NCBI RefSeq assembly: GCF_000219625.1
Contig: NC_018216.1
Coordinates: forward strand, 620,001 to 684,000
Direction: 5' to 3'
Length of the DNA stretch: 64,000 bases
DNA from: Zymoseptoria tritici IPO323
Lineage: Eukaryota > Ascomycota > Dothideomycetes > Mycosphaerellales > Mycosphaerellaceae
This document shows positions 52,862 through 64,000 of this stretch, piece after piece. Every line of letters begins with the position of its first letter. The first letter of the stretch is position 1. The translations under genes were made by a program, and so were the position numbers. Under the pieces are notes generated by a model. The model saw only the letters and a list, made by a program, of their open reading frames with translations. It ran no database searches and was not told the DNA's origin.

Positions 52862-54825
52862 TCATACCAATGCAATATCCTCTCCCGGAACATCACCCTC
52901 CCAAAACCCTCCATACATCACCTCATCATTAGCAACGAAAGCCTCACATAACATTCGATACTCCCTGACCTTCGGACCTGTCTCCAACGTCGGCCGCAGC
53001 ACAATCGGCACCGGAGCACCTTGCATAACGGCAATAGTGTCTCCCCATGCGACTCCGACTTGTGCCAGACCGATGTAGCCTCGCTCCGTCACGAAGACCA
53101 CCCTGCCGCGAAGAAATGCCGCGACGGAGTGGTAGGTACTTTGCGATTCGTTGTCGATGGGTGAAGAGGGTTCGGCCTTGGATAGACGGAGCATCTCTAG
53201 CAGTGCTTCATATCTTGAGACGGCTTCTTCAGGCGACAGACGATGACCGTCGTCCTGGTCGACGGTGATAGTGCGTGCGATTGCGGTCGTGAGGTCGGTG
53301 TAGGGGCTACTGCGATTGCGATGCATGTGCAGTAAGGACATGGATTGGAAGAGCCATGCTCGTAGGTCGACGAAAAGGTCTGAAGGGTCGCTGCTCGTCA
53401 CTTGTATGGCATCGGTACCTGCGGCGAGGACTCGATCGAAGACCTTGGTGGTGACAGGGAGGCGGAAGTTGAACTCGTGAGGTCTGCGTTCCACAACAGT
53501 GGCTATTATCTCCTTGATCTCGTGTCCTCCAGCACTATAGCATTCGTTCTCATACCACAATGGTCGGGTGCGCCATGGAACGCTCCAGTCGGGTACCCAG
53601 GACGGCAGGTCAAGATTTTGGTTGCACGTTCCCGCGGTGTAGACCAACTCCACTTGTCTTCGGAACAAGGTCTTCTCATCACAGCTGGGTTCAGTAATGG
53701 CCTCTGCGAGCCTCGATAGATACTTCAAGGCGAAGCGCTTATAAAGCATCTCGATCGGCATGCCATAGTCCGGTCGGTCCCAGAGTCGGACCAGATGATG
53801 ACAGGCAAATAGCTTGTCGCGATGATCAGTTGCTTCGCAGTCTTTCGCCATGCTGAGAATGTTCAAGGCCAAGGAGTCTTTATCGGCGTAGTCCGTCATG
53901 GCCTGCGTCGTGCCCTGCTCTGTGATTGATCGCAACTCCTGCATGAAGGCAACACGTTGGGCCGTGGTCCTCGTACCTGGTGATGGCGTGTTGACCGGGT
54001 GTCGTATTGCGTCGATGACTTGAACCAACTTGACGAAGTCATCCCATACTGCCGTTGCAGTTCCACAAGTGAGAATGATCTCCCGAGCACAGACGACCTC
54101 TTGTATCGCCCAGATACGCCGCCACCAAGGCCGTTCCAAAAGCGACATGAAGGCGGTCCAGACACCGGTTTGCCAACGATCAATATTGTCAGGAGTCTTG
54201 TTCGACTGCAATAGCTCGCGGGGATTATCGTAGAGACTTGGCCAGTATTTTCTGATCCTTCTGGGCAACTGCATGGCGGCCGAAGATCCATCGCTTTCTT
54301 CGCCGAGCCAGACTACCACGCCACTCGCAGCGCGGTAGATTTGGCCCATTTTACTGCTCTGCTCATTGCGGTCGAGTATATCGGTCTGGTCTATACATAA
54401 TTGATCTTGTCTGAGTTAGCCTGCTGCTCGACGACACTTGATGAACCGCACTCACCAACCCACAAGCTCACCGTCGATTGCCGCGCTCTCGCGTTGCGAA
54501 GCACAGCGAACAAGTCGGCCGTGATGCTAAGAGGCCTGCCATCGCACCAGATTCTTACATCGGCGTTAGGATTACCAGAACAGAACGACAACGCGACAAA
54601 TTCGACAGCGGCATCCTTGAGAGACACTTCCTCCAGTCGACATTCAATGATTGAGTCTTCGTACTCTCCCGGCAAGAGGCTGATAATGCGATATGAATCG
54701 GCAGACGCGATCTTATGGGACGGACGATGCCGACCGTCGGATGCAGAAGCCGTAGACCACGAAGAAGAGCAAGGTGTAGCCATGTGCGAGAGGAAAGGAG
54801 CTTCGGGGCGAGACATCGCCATCAT
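52862..54825 (-). CDS. HET (heterokaryon incompatibility) domain protein
   Basis: Exon 1 is 54825-54456, the intron 54455-54391 (65 nt, GTGAGT...CTAAC...TATAG), and exon 2 54390-52862; 632 residues. The HET domain spans roughly 40-220: YRIISLLPGEYED, FVALSFCSGNPN (the usual ALSYxWG block, altered), then LWVDQTDILDRNEQSSKM in place of WxDAxCINQ. IYRAASGVVVWLGEESD and ERPWWRRIWAIQEVV follow, both strong HET features. The rest has no named domain. HET proteins mediate programmed cell death on contact between unlike strains. Most members are of unknown specificity and evolve fast. The start at 54825 is the first ATG; three in-frame ATGs lie within five codons. Confidence 0.87.
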
Positions 54826-55605
54826 TCAGTCTTACCGATTGTGCCACGAGGTCACTGGGTTGTACTGCATGTCGATAGCCAAGCAGATTTCTGCTTGAAC
54901 CTCCATTGTCACGATTCCGTGGCTCTCCGGGCACTGCTTGCTCATCCTGGTCGCTGATCTGAGATGACCAGCGGCAGCGAAGATTTACCAGGAAGGAGGT
55001 CGTGGAAACTGTGCCAGAGAGAGTGAAGGCCTGAGGCAACTCCAGCCCCCAATTTTGGCAATTTGATTGGGAGCTCAATCGAATTTTGATGGCGACCTCC
55101 TTTAGGCTGATTTCAACGGCGGAGAGGTCAAATGGCACTTGGAAACAGCGCTCCCTTTGCTTCTTCCATGATCGATCGAAACAGGGAGCGAGCCATGGCA
55201 ACAACGGAAGCAGTGTTTTTGAGGACTAACCCATCTGTTATGCTCATGCAGAGTCAATAGTGGCGGTCGCCGATATGAATGTCGGTTAATCAACACCACG
55301 GCATCCGATCAGGCATTTGTAGGCTCTGGCAGCAGTTTTCGGCGAATGTGCCGGAGTTTTCATTCACCGCCGGCAGAGTGTCGGAGCACAGGCTAATCGC
55401 CGTCGGATGACAGCGTGCGGCGAACCGCTGGAGTGACAATCCAAAACCTTCGTCATTGGCAAGGGTCTTGTTTGCGTGGAGGGGTATCTCGATTGCTGAA
55501 TCCCAAAAGTTTTGTTTGACTCTTGTCAACCACACTCACCAAAGACCGATCAAACAACCACCAACACTCCAACGAACACAAACTCACCACACAAACACCT
55601 CAATC
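54826..55605. promoter_or_regulatory. Divergent upstream region HET/TAL1
   Basis: Between the HET gene (minus) and transaldolase (plus). Just before the transaldolase ATG the plus strand becomes C/A-rich (55530-55600), as in highly expressed fungal genes. Nothing else identified. Confidence 0.45.
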
Positions 55606-56727
55606 ATGTCTTCCTCTCTCGAACAGCTCAAGGCCACCGGCACCGTAAGTAGCGCCTTTCCAACCTTCCGACGCGGACCTCACAAGTCTCGCCGGCCGAT
55701 GAACCTCGAACACAGCTGACTGAACCTCTTCAGACCGTCGTGTGCGACTCTGGTGACTTCGCCACCATTGGCAAGTACAAGCCGCAAGATGCCACCACCA
55801 ACCCATCTTTGATCCTCGCCGCATCCAAGAAGCCCGAATACGCCAAGCTCATCGACGAGGCGGTCCAGTACGGAAAGAAGCATGGCAAGAGCACGGCTGA
55901 GCAGGTGGACGCGACACTCGACAACCTCCTCGTCCAATTCGGAAAGGAGATCCTTAACATCGTCCCTGGCAAGGTTTCGACTGAGGTTGACGCGAGATTC
56001 TCCTTCGACAAGAAGGCGTCCATCGACAAGGCTCTCCACATTATTGAGGTAGGAACCATAAGTCAGACGTTGTGATATGATCTGGCAGCTGACACTCGCA
56101 AAACAGCTCTACAAGGAGATTGGCATCGACAAGTCCCGCGTTCTCATCAAGCTCGCTTCCACCTGGGAGGGCATCCAGGCCGCCCGCGAGCTCCAGAGCA
56201 AGCACGGCATCAACTGCAACTTGACCCTCATGTTCTCTCTCCCCCAAGCCATCGCCGCTGCTGAGGCCGGTGCCTTCCTCATCTCTCCGTTCGTCGGCCG
56301 CATCCTCGACTGGTACAAGGCCAACACCAAGACCGAGTACACCGCCCAGAACGACCCCGGCGTCAAGTCCGTCCAGCAAATCTTCAACTACTACAAGAAG
56401 TTCGGCTACAAGACCATCGTCATGGGTGCCTCCTTCCGCAACATCGGCGAGATCACCGAGCTTGCTGGCTGCGACTACCTCACGATTGCACCAAACCTTC
56501 TCGAGCAGCTCTACAACAGCCAGGACGCCGTGCCACAGAAGCTCAAGTCCGAGGACGCTGGCTCGCTCGACATTGAGAAGAAGAGCTACATTGACGACGA
56601 GGCCGAGTTCCGCTTCCAATTCAACGAGGAGCCCATGGCCGTGCACAAGCTCTCTGAGGGTATCAGCAAGTTCGCCGCGGACGCTGTCACTCTCAAGGAC
56701 ATCCTCAGGCAAAAGATTGAGGCCTAG
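55606..56727 (+). CDS. TAL1: Transaldolase
   Basis: Exon 1 is 55606-55644, exon 2 55734-56048 and exon 3 56107-56727 (introns 89 and 58 nt); 324 residues. Asp18 (VVCDSGDF), DATTNPSL and the Schiff-base Lys133 in [12 protein letters not shown] are in place, as are NLTLMFSL and [12 protein letters not shown]. It moves a dihydroxyacetone unit between sedoheptulose-7-phosphate and glyceraldehyde-3-phosphate in the non-oxidative pentose phosphate pathway (cytosol). Codon use is C-rich, as expected for high expression. Confidence 0.96.
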
Positions 56728-57127
56728 ATTGGGTTTTGTTTAAGCGTGTGATATTTCGGGCAGACTGTCGGCTTGGAAAAGGGGCTAGAGTGATCCTATG
56801 GCTGGACAGATAGCTTCAATTAGCAATGTGACTTTGTCGACATGGTCGACATGATGATGACTCAAGTCTTTGCGTTCAGCGTACATTAGTCGTACACCTG
56901 AGGCGCTTACATGGAAGTTCCTCGAGCTCCTGTTTCGGAGAAGGAGCAATAATGGCGAATTCTTCTCAGGTCCACGTCAGAGGTGGGGCAAGTTCGGCGG
57001 GGCAAGCAATGCTCACATCTCCCACTTCCACCTGTTTCTGCCACGACAATCATCTCGACGATACCGGTCAAGTCATCAGAATACACAACAACACTTCCAA
57101 AAACTACATATACCAAACACCGCCACA
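56728..57127. promoter_or_regulatory. Intergenic, SOD1 upstream
   Basis: About 400 bases between TAL1 stop and SOD1 start; should carry the SOD1 promoter. A C/A-rich stretch lies just before the ATG. Confidence 0.45.
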
Positions 57128-57965
57128 ATGGTCAAAGCAGGTACGTGAAAGTGGCGTCGAATCCTCCCATTGGGCTCATCTCGACAAGGTGGAGCTTGGC
57201 ACAAGCAAGAATGAGCATGTTTATGACCATCTCACCCAACCGGGCGGTGGCATTACCTCCATCAAGGTCGTGCGATCGGAGTTCTGCCGTTTGTGTGCGG
57301 CTGTGCGAGACCAGCAGGCATTCCGGCGGCACCTCACATGGGACATGCACCTTGATGGCGGAATTGATACTCTTGGGACTCGAGCTGTCATCATCAATGC
57401 TGTACACGCGAAGCTGACATGTCTTCCCTCCAGTCGCTGTTCTCCGTGGAGACTCCAATGTCAAGGGCACCGTGACCTTCGAGCAGACCTCCGAGGGCGC
57501 CGAGACCACCATCACATGGGACATCACCGGCAACGACCCCAACGCCGAGCGCGGCATGCACGTTCACGCCTTTGGTGACAACACGAACGGCTGCACCAGC
57601 GCTGGTCCTCACTGTAAGTGACATCCGTTCATCGCCATACACAATCGGAGCAGCAAAGAGAGCACAAATCTGACCTTCAATCTCTCCACACAGTCAACCC
57701 TCACTCCAAGACCCACGGTGCCCCCGAGGACTCCGAGCGCCACGTCGGCGACTTGGGCAACTTTAAGACCGACGGCCAGGGCAACGGCAAGGGCAGCGTC
57801 ACGGACAAGCTCATCAAGCTGATCGGACCCGAGAGCGTGCTCGGTCGCACTGTCGTCGTCCACGGCGGCACCGATGATCTCGGCAAGGGAGGTCACGAGG
57901 AGAGTAAGAAGACGGGTAACGCTGGACCAAGGCCGGCTTGCGGTGTCATTGGCATCGCTGCTTAA
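57128..57965 (+). CDS. SOD1: Cu/Zn superoxide dismutase, cytosolic
   Basis: Exon 1 is 57128-57140 (13 nt, MVKA plus one base), intron 1 57141-57433 (293 nt, the longest in the window), exon 2 57434-57613, intron 2 57614-57693, exon 3 57694-57965; 154 residues. Metal ligands are in HVHAFGDN and [12 protein letters not shown]...ERHVGD, with the disulphide Cys in GCTSAGPH and PACGVIG. No signal peptide, so it is the cytosolic enzyme that converts superoxide to oxygen and hydrogen peroxide. Most SOD1 proteins have HVHEFGD; here the Glu is Ala. Confidence 0.95.
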
Positions 57966-59111
57966 ATTGGGATACCATAGGAAGTACGATGGGATGAAGA
58001 TGCGCTGCGAGATGTGTATATGCTGAGCATGGAGCATACTTAGCGTCGTCAATGAATAACGCTCATTTGTACATCACGTCTGCTCGTGTGCTTGCTCGAG
58101 TATCTCTGCTGCATACCTCACTGAGTCCTATCATAAATCGTAGGCATGCGACTACTTTTCAAGCTTATGTTCCACCATATCATGTGCTTTCGACAGTGAA
58201 CACTCTTGAAAGCTCGGCTCACCTGGCCCGTGCTCAAGCACAAGTCGTCCTTCCTTCGCACTCCACCTCACCTCCTCTTCTTCCATCAACAACCCCGATC
58301 AAGGTATGCCATCCTCTTCCCGCCCGAGTCGATCACGCAGTGGAGCGCTGTGGCTCATCGAAAGACGGGATGTGGCGAAGCCAAACGCACGCCGAGATCG
58401 ATTCCCGGTCCGATACCCCATATCTCTGCCGGACGGCCCTTCTACGGACTACCAACGACGCGCAATGAGGGACTGGATCAAGCTGGAAAATTGCCTGATC
58501 ACGATGTGAGGGTTTCGTCGGGTTGTGGGCGACTGTTTTGCCCATCGATCGTGGTCTTGCCGTTTCTGTGTTTTCATCCAGGCGTACTCCATTCGGGGCA
58601 TTGATGCTTGTGTGTCGAGCAGCCACATCCGAGGTGCACACAATACAGAAGAAATTATGCGGTCGCAGCTAGACTTCCAACGGAGTCTATATAGTCGCCG
58701 TAACCTGGGCTGGCCACACCCGGTTCCCACACTGTTCTGCACCGGACGTAGGTGGAGGGAGTGGGCCCGTGGAGACCCCAAGGAATTGACTTACATCAGT
58801 TGACCATCACTGCTCTTCCGAGGAATCTTCTTTCTCCACCCTGCCTTGTGCCGTGTCGCGCGCGTGTTGGCAGAGACGATTTATGTGAAAAGGGTCGTGT
58901 TCGCACGCGATGTGAGTCTGTTGGTAAGTTGTCCGCCTCTACTTTCTCTTTCACGTTCTCTCTATTCAATCACAATTTTCTGGACTCGCATTGCGCCGTG
59001 TACTGTTCTAGCTCCGGCTCATTTGCGATCACATACGCTGGATTTCTAAAACCTTCGATCACGCGGTACTATATACATCGCTCCCTCCGGAACCTACTAC
59101 GACTAAGCACG
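57966..59111. promoter_or_regulatory. 1.1-kb region before GUT1
   Basis: Between SOD1 and glycerol kinase; should hold the GUT1 promoter and 5' untranslated region. The GUT1 frame stays open upstream to 58752, but the residues there look non-coding. No gene or repeat recognised. Confidence 0.5.
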
Positions 59112-60960
59112 ATGCCTGCTTCACTTTCTGCTCAACAAGTGGCAGAGCTCCCGGTCAATGGCCAGCCGGAGACCACTAGCGACATGAAGGACGCTGGCGC
59201 GGGAAGTCTTGAGGCGGAACACAACCCAGAACAAGCTCCTGGTGTAAAGTTAGAAAGGCCAGGCATGCCGCGATTCACAACCAGCAAAGAGAACGTTTTG
59301 GCACAATTCTTCATCGGAAGCATCGACCAGGGCACCACTAGCTCGCGCTTCATCATATTCGACGGAACCGGTGAGCCAGTCGCCAGCCACCAACACGAGT
59401 TCCACCAACACTATCCAGAGTCTGGCTGGCACGAACATGATCCCAAGGAACTGGTCGCGAGCGTGGAAGTGTGCGTGAAGAAAGCCACACATGCTTTCAC
59501 CGAGCTTGGGCACGATTTGGACGATCTGCGCGTTATTGGAATCACGAACCAGCGAGAGACTGCCCTTGTCTGGGACTACGAGACCGGAGAGCCTCTTCAC
59601 AATGCTATTGCTTGGCCGGACACTCGCACGAAAGGTCTTGTTCGCGATCTGAAGGCGAAGGAGAAAGAGCTTGGACTCAACTTGTCAGCGAAGACTGGAA
59701 TGCCGCTGTCCACATATCCTTCGGCGGTGAAGTTGATGTGGCTGCTTAGCAACGTACCAGAGGTGAAGCAAGCATATGATGAGGGCAGACTGGCATTCGG
59801 CACAGTGGACACATGGCTGTTGTACAACCTGAACGGCAAGGATCCCAAGTACTTTGTCACGGACAGTACCAATGCCTCGAGAACCATGTTCATGAATCTG
59901 CACACTGTCAAGTACGACAAGGAGCTTCTGGAGTTCTTCGATCTGGATATCGGGAAGCTGCATCTTCCTCGGATCGTGCCTTCGTCCGACGCTGAGGCAT
60001 ATGGAGCTATGGCATCGGGAGCGTTGGCCGGCAAACGAATAGCCGGATGTCTAGGGGATCAATCGGCGGCCCTTGTCGGGCAGCAAGGTGTGTTCACTGG
60101 GGTGGCATTCGCGCACGAAAGCTTTCTAACAATTGAACAGGCTTTAATCCGGGATGTGCAAAGAACACCTACGGCACAGGCTGCTTTCTCCTTTACAACG
60201 TTGGAGAAAAGCCCGTCATATCGACCCATGGCTTACTCGCTACCATAGCCTACGACTTCGGTGGCCGTCGAAAACCCGTATACGCACTCGAAGGTTCCAT
60301 TGCCGTTGCCGGCTCCGGCGTCAAATTCCTCATGGACAACATGGGCTTCATCACCCACGCGGAGAAAATCTCCGACCTCGCCGCCACAGTCGAAGACAAC
60401 GGCGGCTGCGTCTTTGTCACCGCCTTCTCCGGCCTCTTTGCGCCCTACTGGATCGACGACGCCAAGGGCACAATCTTCGGCATCACCCAACACACGCAAC
60501 GCGGACACATCGCGCGCGCCACCCTCGAAGCGACCTGCTTCCAGACCAAAGCGATCCTCGATGCCATGGAGCTCGACAGCGGGCATAAACTCTCCGACCT
60601 CGCGGTCGATGGAGGCATGTCGAGTTCGAATTTGTGTATGCAGACGCAGGCGAATATTATTGGGATTCCAGTAGATCGACCGGCGATGAGGGAGACGACG
60701 GCGTTGGGCGCGGCGATTGCGGCGGGGTTCGCGGTAGGAATTTGGAAAGAGTTTGGGGAGTTGAAGGCGATCAATCAGAAGGATCGGATGCAGTTTCATC
60801 CGGACGTGGATCGGGAACAGTCGGAGAAGATGTTCACGAAGTGGAAGAGGGCTGTGTCGATGTCGAAGGGATGGTGAGTGTCGCTTGATCATGTATGCCT
60901 GCTGATGATGCTGACTTGTCGTGTAGGCTTGATCCGGGCGAAGGAAGTGAGGATTTCTAG
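59112..60960 (+). CDS. GUT1: Glycerol kinase
   Basis: Exon 1 is 59112-60087, exon 2 60141-60873 and exon 3 60927-60960 (introns 53 and 53 nt); 580 residues. The FGGY kinase core begins about residue 68 with [36 protein letters not shown] and KNTYGTGCF follow. The C-terminal block has [19 protein letters not shown] and VDGGMSSSN. Intron 2 joins W and [10 protein letters not shown]. It phosphorylates glycerol to glycerol-3-phosphate. The first 65 residues are a variable extension, and whether the ATG at 59112 is the true start is not certain. Confidence 0.93.
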
Positions 60961-62135
60961 ATGAACTCGGCTTACGATTGATCAGTTCATACGTTGTTAC
61001 GACTTTGCATATCCGATGACAATCTATTGTGTTTCTGATGCGTCCGCAGAGGCATTCGATGTGTTGCCTCAGCTTTGCTCAGGCAAGAAGATGAACGCGA
61101 GGAAGAAGCAGGAATCGCAACGCAAAGGCCGAAACCTTCACCGCTTGCCTTCGATAGGCCGATTACACCGAAACATCGAAGCAGAGACCCGCCTCGTTAT
61201 TGCGTCCCAAAGCACTTGCGACTCCTGGCGCTTTCGGATCCGCGTACACAGCACGATGTACAGATCCTGTATGATCGACCTCCAGCCGCCCTTGTAAAGT
61301 CAATCTGAATTACGCTCGCCGCTAGACCCTCATATCTGGCCACTCAGAAGGCGTGCGGTCTCTTCTCCGAATGCCAAACGTGGAGTCGGTTTGTTTCGAA
61401 CAGGCCTATCCCGGCCTGGAGAAACGACCGGATCTCCGGATTGAACGGTAACCTCTTCGGACTTGGAGCGCATTGTCACATATTTCACTCATCATTCCTT
61501 TGACGAAGCAAAGAAATTGTGGACGAATGCCACATCCAGTAGCTACCCGTACGTGGGGTGATGTGCTTGACTTCTTCATCTCGTCAAAGCGTGGGAGGGA
61601 CGATTTGACATGTACTCGGACAATGGGGGTTCGCATGCATCCAAGCAGGCCGAGACCACAGCCGACGAATGACAAGCTCGAAACATCCTTCTGGTACCTC
61701 ATTCGCAGAGGCAGCAGACTGCACCCCAACCCAACCACATCTACATCCACATCTCGAATCCTTCTTCTCGAATTACCCCACCCGCCTGTAGAGAGCCGAG
61801 TAGTACCGCCGTCAAAAGTGTGCAGACCCTTTGGTGATTCACCTGGCGGGTGATGTTTGTGTGGAATCGTCTCTGTTACACGACAGCGCTGTTCTCCACT
61901 GGTAGATCTCTTTGGAAGCCGGCGACAGGCGACCCGTTCCACCATTCTGCTGTTTGCCGCCTCTGAAGTGCCGCCTGGGATGGCAGCGGCCTTGCACCAG
62001 AGTTGCCGGGTTTTGTCGAGTTTGCTGGACCGTTGTTCTTATAGGGCTTGGACTCCCTTCAGGAGATCGATTGTCCATCATTCACTCGAAACAAGATACC
62101 GAAAAGACTACGATCTACCGTCGACTCCGTGCAAG
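60961..62135. other. 1.2-kb intergenic region
   Basis: GUT1 3' flank and the upstream region of the small Cys/His gene. A 179-codon minus-strand frame (61406-61945) has no domain and looks non-coding. Confidence 0.5.
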
Positions 62136-62405
62136 ATGTGCGAATACACCAAAGTCGAATATGCGTGTGGACATCTCAGATTCACTGTCCGAGCATGGTG
62201 TACGTCCATTCGATTAGCAGGAAGGTCTTGATACTGACCGATCTCAGGCATCAAATACCAGGAGTCCCACAAGCGTTGTCCAGCAAATGTCGTCGCCGTC
62301 GAATACCGACTAGACGAACGATGCGGTAAAGCAGCTCTCGGCCTTGAATCGATCCACTTTGTACTGAACAATCATCAGGTGACTGCAGAGACACTTCGTC
62401 AATGA
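62136..62405 (+). CDS. Small Cys/His protein, function unknown
   Basis: Exon 1 is 62136-62199, the intron 62200-62247 (48 nt, GTACGT...CTGAC...CTCAG) and exon 2 begins at 62248. It reads MCEYTKVEYACGHLRFTVRAWC, then IKYQESHKRCPANVVAVEYRLDERC. This pattern of Cys and His recurs, as I recall, in short ascomycete proteins with no known role. The 3' end is unclear. Reading straight through stops at 62405. A possible third intron from 62326 (GTAAAG...CTGAAC...) with acceptor at 62388 reaches the same stop, and with acceptor at 62390 stops at 62491. Family membership is inferred from memory of similar proteins, not checked. Confidence 0.6.
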
Positions 62406-62708
62406 AGTGGTCCTTGAAACGAAAATCCTCCACAGTCGCCGTCCAGACCAACAAGAGATCCACGTCCAGCACCACAAAGTCGAGGAAGTGAAGCCAGGGC
62501 GAGCCGAGCGCAGGTCACGCGAATGGGAAGGAGGATCTGACTTCGTTCGTCCAACGCCGTTACCTTACATTGTACTCTGGACAAACAAAATCGAAAGCGA
62601 AACATAAAGGTACCACCCATCTTGTCTCATCCATTGTCGTTCTTTGCAACAGTCAACGGCCAGACCATTCAATTGATCCAACCATTATTTTTCATGGCTG
62701 ACGGGTGC

Positions 62709-62753
62709 GGGAAATGATAAATACCGGGAACGAGGTCGCTAAATACCGGTCTC
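62709..62753 (+). repeat. MITE left terminal inverted repeat
   Basis: 45 bp, matching 63076-63120 inverted without mismatch. The word CGGTCTC marks its inner end. Confidence 0.9.
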
Positions 62754-62840
62754 CAGCTTACTACAAACGTAGCGCATATGTAGACTTACACCTTTTCGAG
62801 GGGCGCGGCGCCCGACTGCCGGTCGCAGGCTCCCTAGGTC

Positions 62841-62948
62841 GCCGCGAGCTTTAACACAGTTTTGCGCTGCCTTCGCAACTCGTTTTAAGAAAGTGTGGAT
62901 GCTATATACGTTGCGAAGGCAGCGCAAAACTATATAAAAGCTCGCGGC
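62841..62948. repeat. Nested hairpin inside the MITE
   Basis: 62841-62851 pairs with 62938-62948, and 62858-62879 pairs with 62910-62931 (22 nt, perfect), with about 30 nt of loop between. As RNA or single-stranded DNA this would fold into a long stem. Confidence 0.8.
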
Positions 62949-63075
62949 CGCGTCGGGCTTGCCCGACAAGTATGCGGCCGCGCTGTTCGAAAAAAGAGCA
63001 TAGAAAATCGAGTTACAAGCGGGAGTATGTAAATCGAGTTTGCGGACAGCATGCGGGCCGGCTTAGAGGGTGGCA

Positions 63076-63120
63076 GAGACCGGTATTTAGCGACCTCGTT
63101 CCCGGTATTTATCATTTCCC
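63076..63120 (-). repeat. MITE right terminal inverted repeat
   Basis: Perfect inverted copy of 62709-62753. The 9-bp target copy GACGGGTGC follows at 63121-63129. Confidence 0.9.
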
Positions 63121-63129
63121 GACGGGTGC

Positions 63130-64000
63130 CTGCAGCATGCACACGCGGCATCTCGCACGACCGTTCCGTCGGGTCCTTGACGCGGTGTGTCTCGATGTGT
63201 GCAACTTGCGCCGGTAGACCGCTGTTGTGTAACTTCAGGTCGCAGGTTACACCCGCATCTGGCATCTGGAGGAAAGCGAGATGATCATCAATGGGTCGAT
63301 TCCGCCTATTCCGTCTGGACGAAGTGAGGGAGAGTTTCAGAAACGCTGTCTGCTCTGATCATCACTCTTGGTAACGTGGACCTGGAATCTCGTCTATGGA
63401 TCGGGGCAATCGAGACCCGGTACACTGCACGGAACACCGGCCGCGGAGGAGTCGCACTGCAACAGATCATCGAACAAAGGCCTTGCTTGTTTGTCAATGC
63501 CCGGTCACCGCCTGTCGAACAATGTGCGTCCTTTGATTTCACAAGTCCGATGATCGAGTTTCGAATAATTCGGCGCGGACACCGAGAAATGACAGATTCG
63601 ATGCCATCTCGGGAACGGGTTCCTGCAGCTGGTGGCTTTCGGGTGTGCCAGAGAGGTGGTCACTTGTGATAGCTGCACGAGCTATGTTGGACGTTGGCTG
63701 TCTGGACGACTTGCAATACGGCGGGACTGTTGTCGCGGCCATGCGTTCAAAGTGAGAGAAAGAGTGTGACAAATTTGCCGAAGCACATATCAATCAACCG
63801 AGGAGCACAACCCGGGAGTCTGCGCATAAATCATCTGTCCACTGTCGAAGCAGTGTAGTCTTCTGATCGTTTCATCATCCATAGAATCGCAATCAAGACG
63901 CAATGTTTACAACCGGCCACCACGGTTCGGGCACGTGCATGCATGTAATTGCATTGCATTCAACCCGTCGGCAGTCTTTGTCAACGTCGAGCTGTCCCAA
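63130..64000. other. Right-edge region, no supported gene
   Basis: About 870 bases to the end. A frame at 63376-63669 is open for 97 codons but begins with GTG and has no recognisable domain, so I do not call it. Confidence 0.45.

Larger units (their letters stand above)
62709..63120. mobile_element. Mutator-like MITE (412 bp)
   Basis: A short non-coding element with perfect 45-bp inverted ends starting GGGAAATGATAAATACC. It is flanked by a 9-bp direct repeat GACGGGTGC (62700-62708 and 63121-63129). Nine-bp duplications with long inverted ends are typical of Mutator-like (MULE) elements. It has no transposase, so it would depend on one encoded elsewhere. The interior holds a second, nested inverted repeat. 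The class call is an inference from target length and end structure. Confidence 0.82.

Noticed and set aside
58752..59111. N-terminal extension of glycerol kinase
   Set aside because: Residues upstream of 59112 resemble translated 5' untranslated sequence, not the family N-terminus.
61406..61945. 179-codon minus-strand ORF
   Set aside because: No domain, atypical composition for coding sequence, and no splice or neighbour support.
63376..63669. 97-codon plus-strand ORF near the right edge
   Set aside because: Starts with GTG and has no recognisable content.

Overview
The window reads as nuclear DNA of a filamentous ascomycete. Protein-coding genes have short introns (about 47-130 nt, one of 293 nt) with GT...AG ends and CTAAC/CTGAC-like branch points. 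The gene set is typical of fungi: SCH9, UTP14, SKI2, EMC1, RSR1, GUT1, a HET-domain protein and a Dal5-type transporter. Two transposons carry stop codons that look like RIP (repeat-induced point mutation). A Dothideomycete, perhaps near Mycosphaerellaceae, is my inference from overall gene style; no marker here proves it.

Layout. 1-624 is the 3' end of an epoxide hydrolase. 1083-5225 is a complete but dead hAT transposon with an 8-bp target duplication, lying just behind a small Cys-rich gene (5278-5544). 6158-11899 holds an APH-type kinase, a 100-residue orphan gene with a duplicated 3' half, and the nutrient kinase SCH9. 13872-26600 is a run of minus-strand genes: a peroxisomal MaoC hydratase, importin Nmd5/Sxm1, Ski2 helicase, an SDR oxidoreductase and a Dal5-like MFS permease. 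28132-34639 holds two unrecognised genes, an F-box/TPR-like protein and a protein joining a ubiquitin-conjugating (UBC) domain to an F-box. 35080-40738 is the divergent pair UTP14/MRPL27, whose short shared promoter is split by a 2.2-kb Fot1/pogo element. 41242-54825 contains Tudor-SN, a divergent SDR, EMC1, the Ras-like RSR1 (with a 10-nt exon), an NmrA-like protein and a HET-domain protein. 55606-60960 has three plus-strand metabolic genes: transaldolase, Cu/Zn superoxide dismutase and glycerol kinase. 62136-62405 is a small Cys/His protein, followed by a 412-bp Mutator-like MITE (62709-63120) with 45-bp perfect inverted ends and a 9-bp target duplication.

Most genes are unrelated housekeeping functions (ribosome biogenesis and mitochondrial translation, RNA decay, nuclear import, ER membrane complex, carbon metabolism, redox defence). 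I see no secondary-metabolite cluster and no operon-like unit. The most distinctive material is the three transposon insertions with recognisable boundaries, the UBC/F-box fusion and the tandemly duplicated orphan gene. All splice structures were worked out by hand from reading-frame continuity and are untested against RNA.
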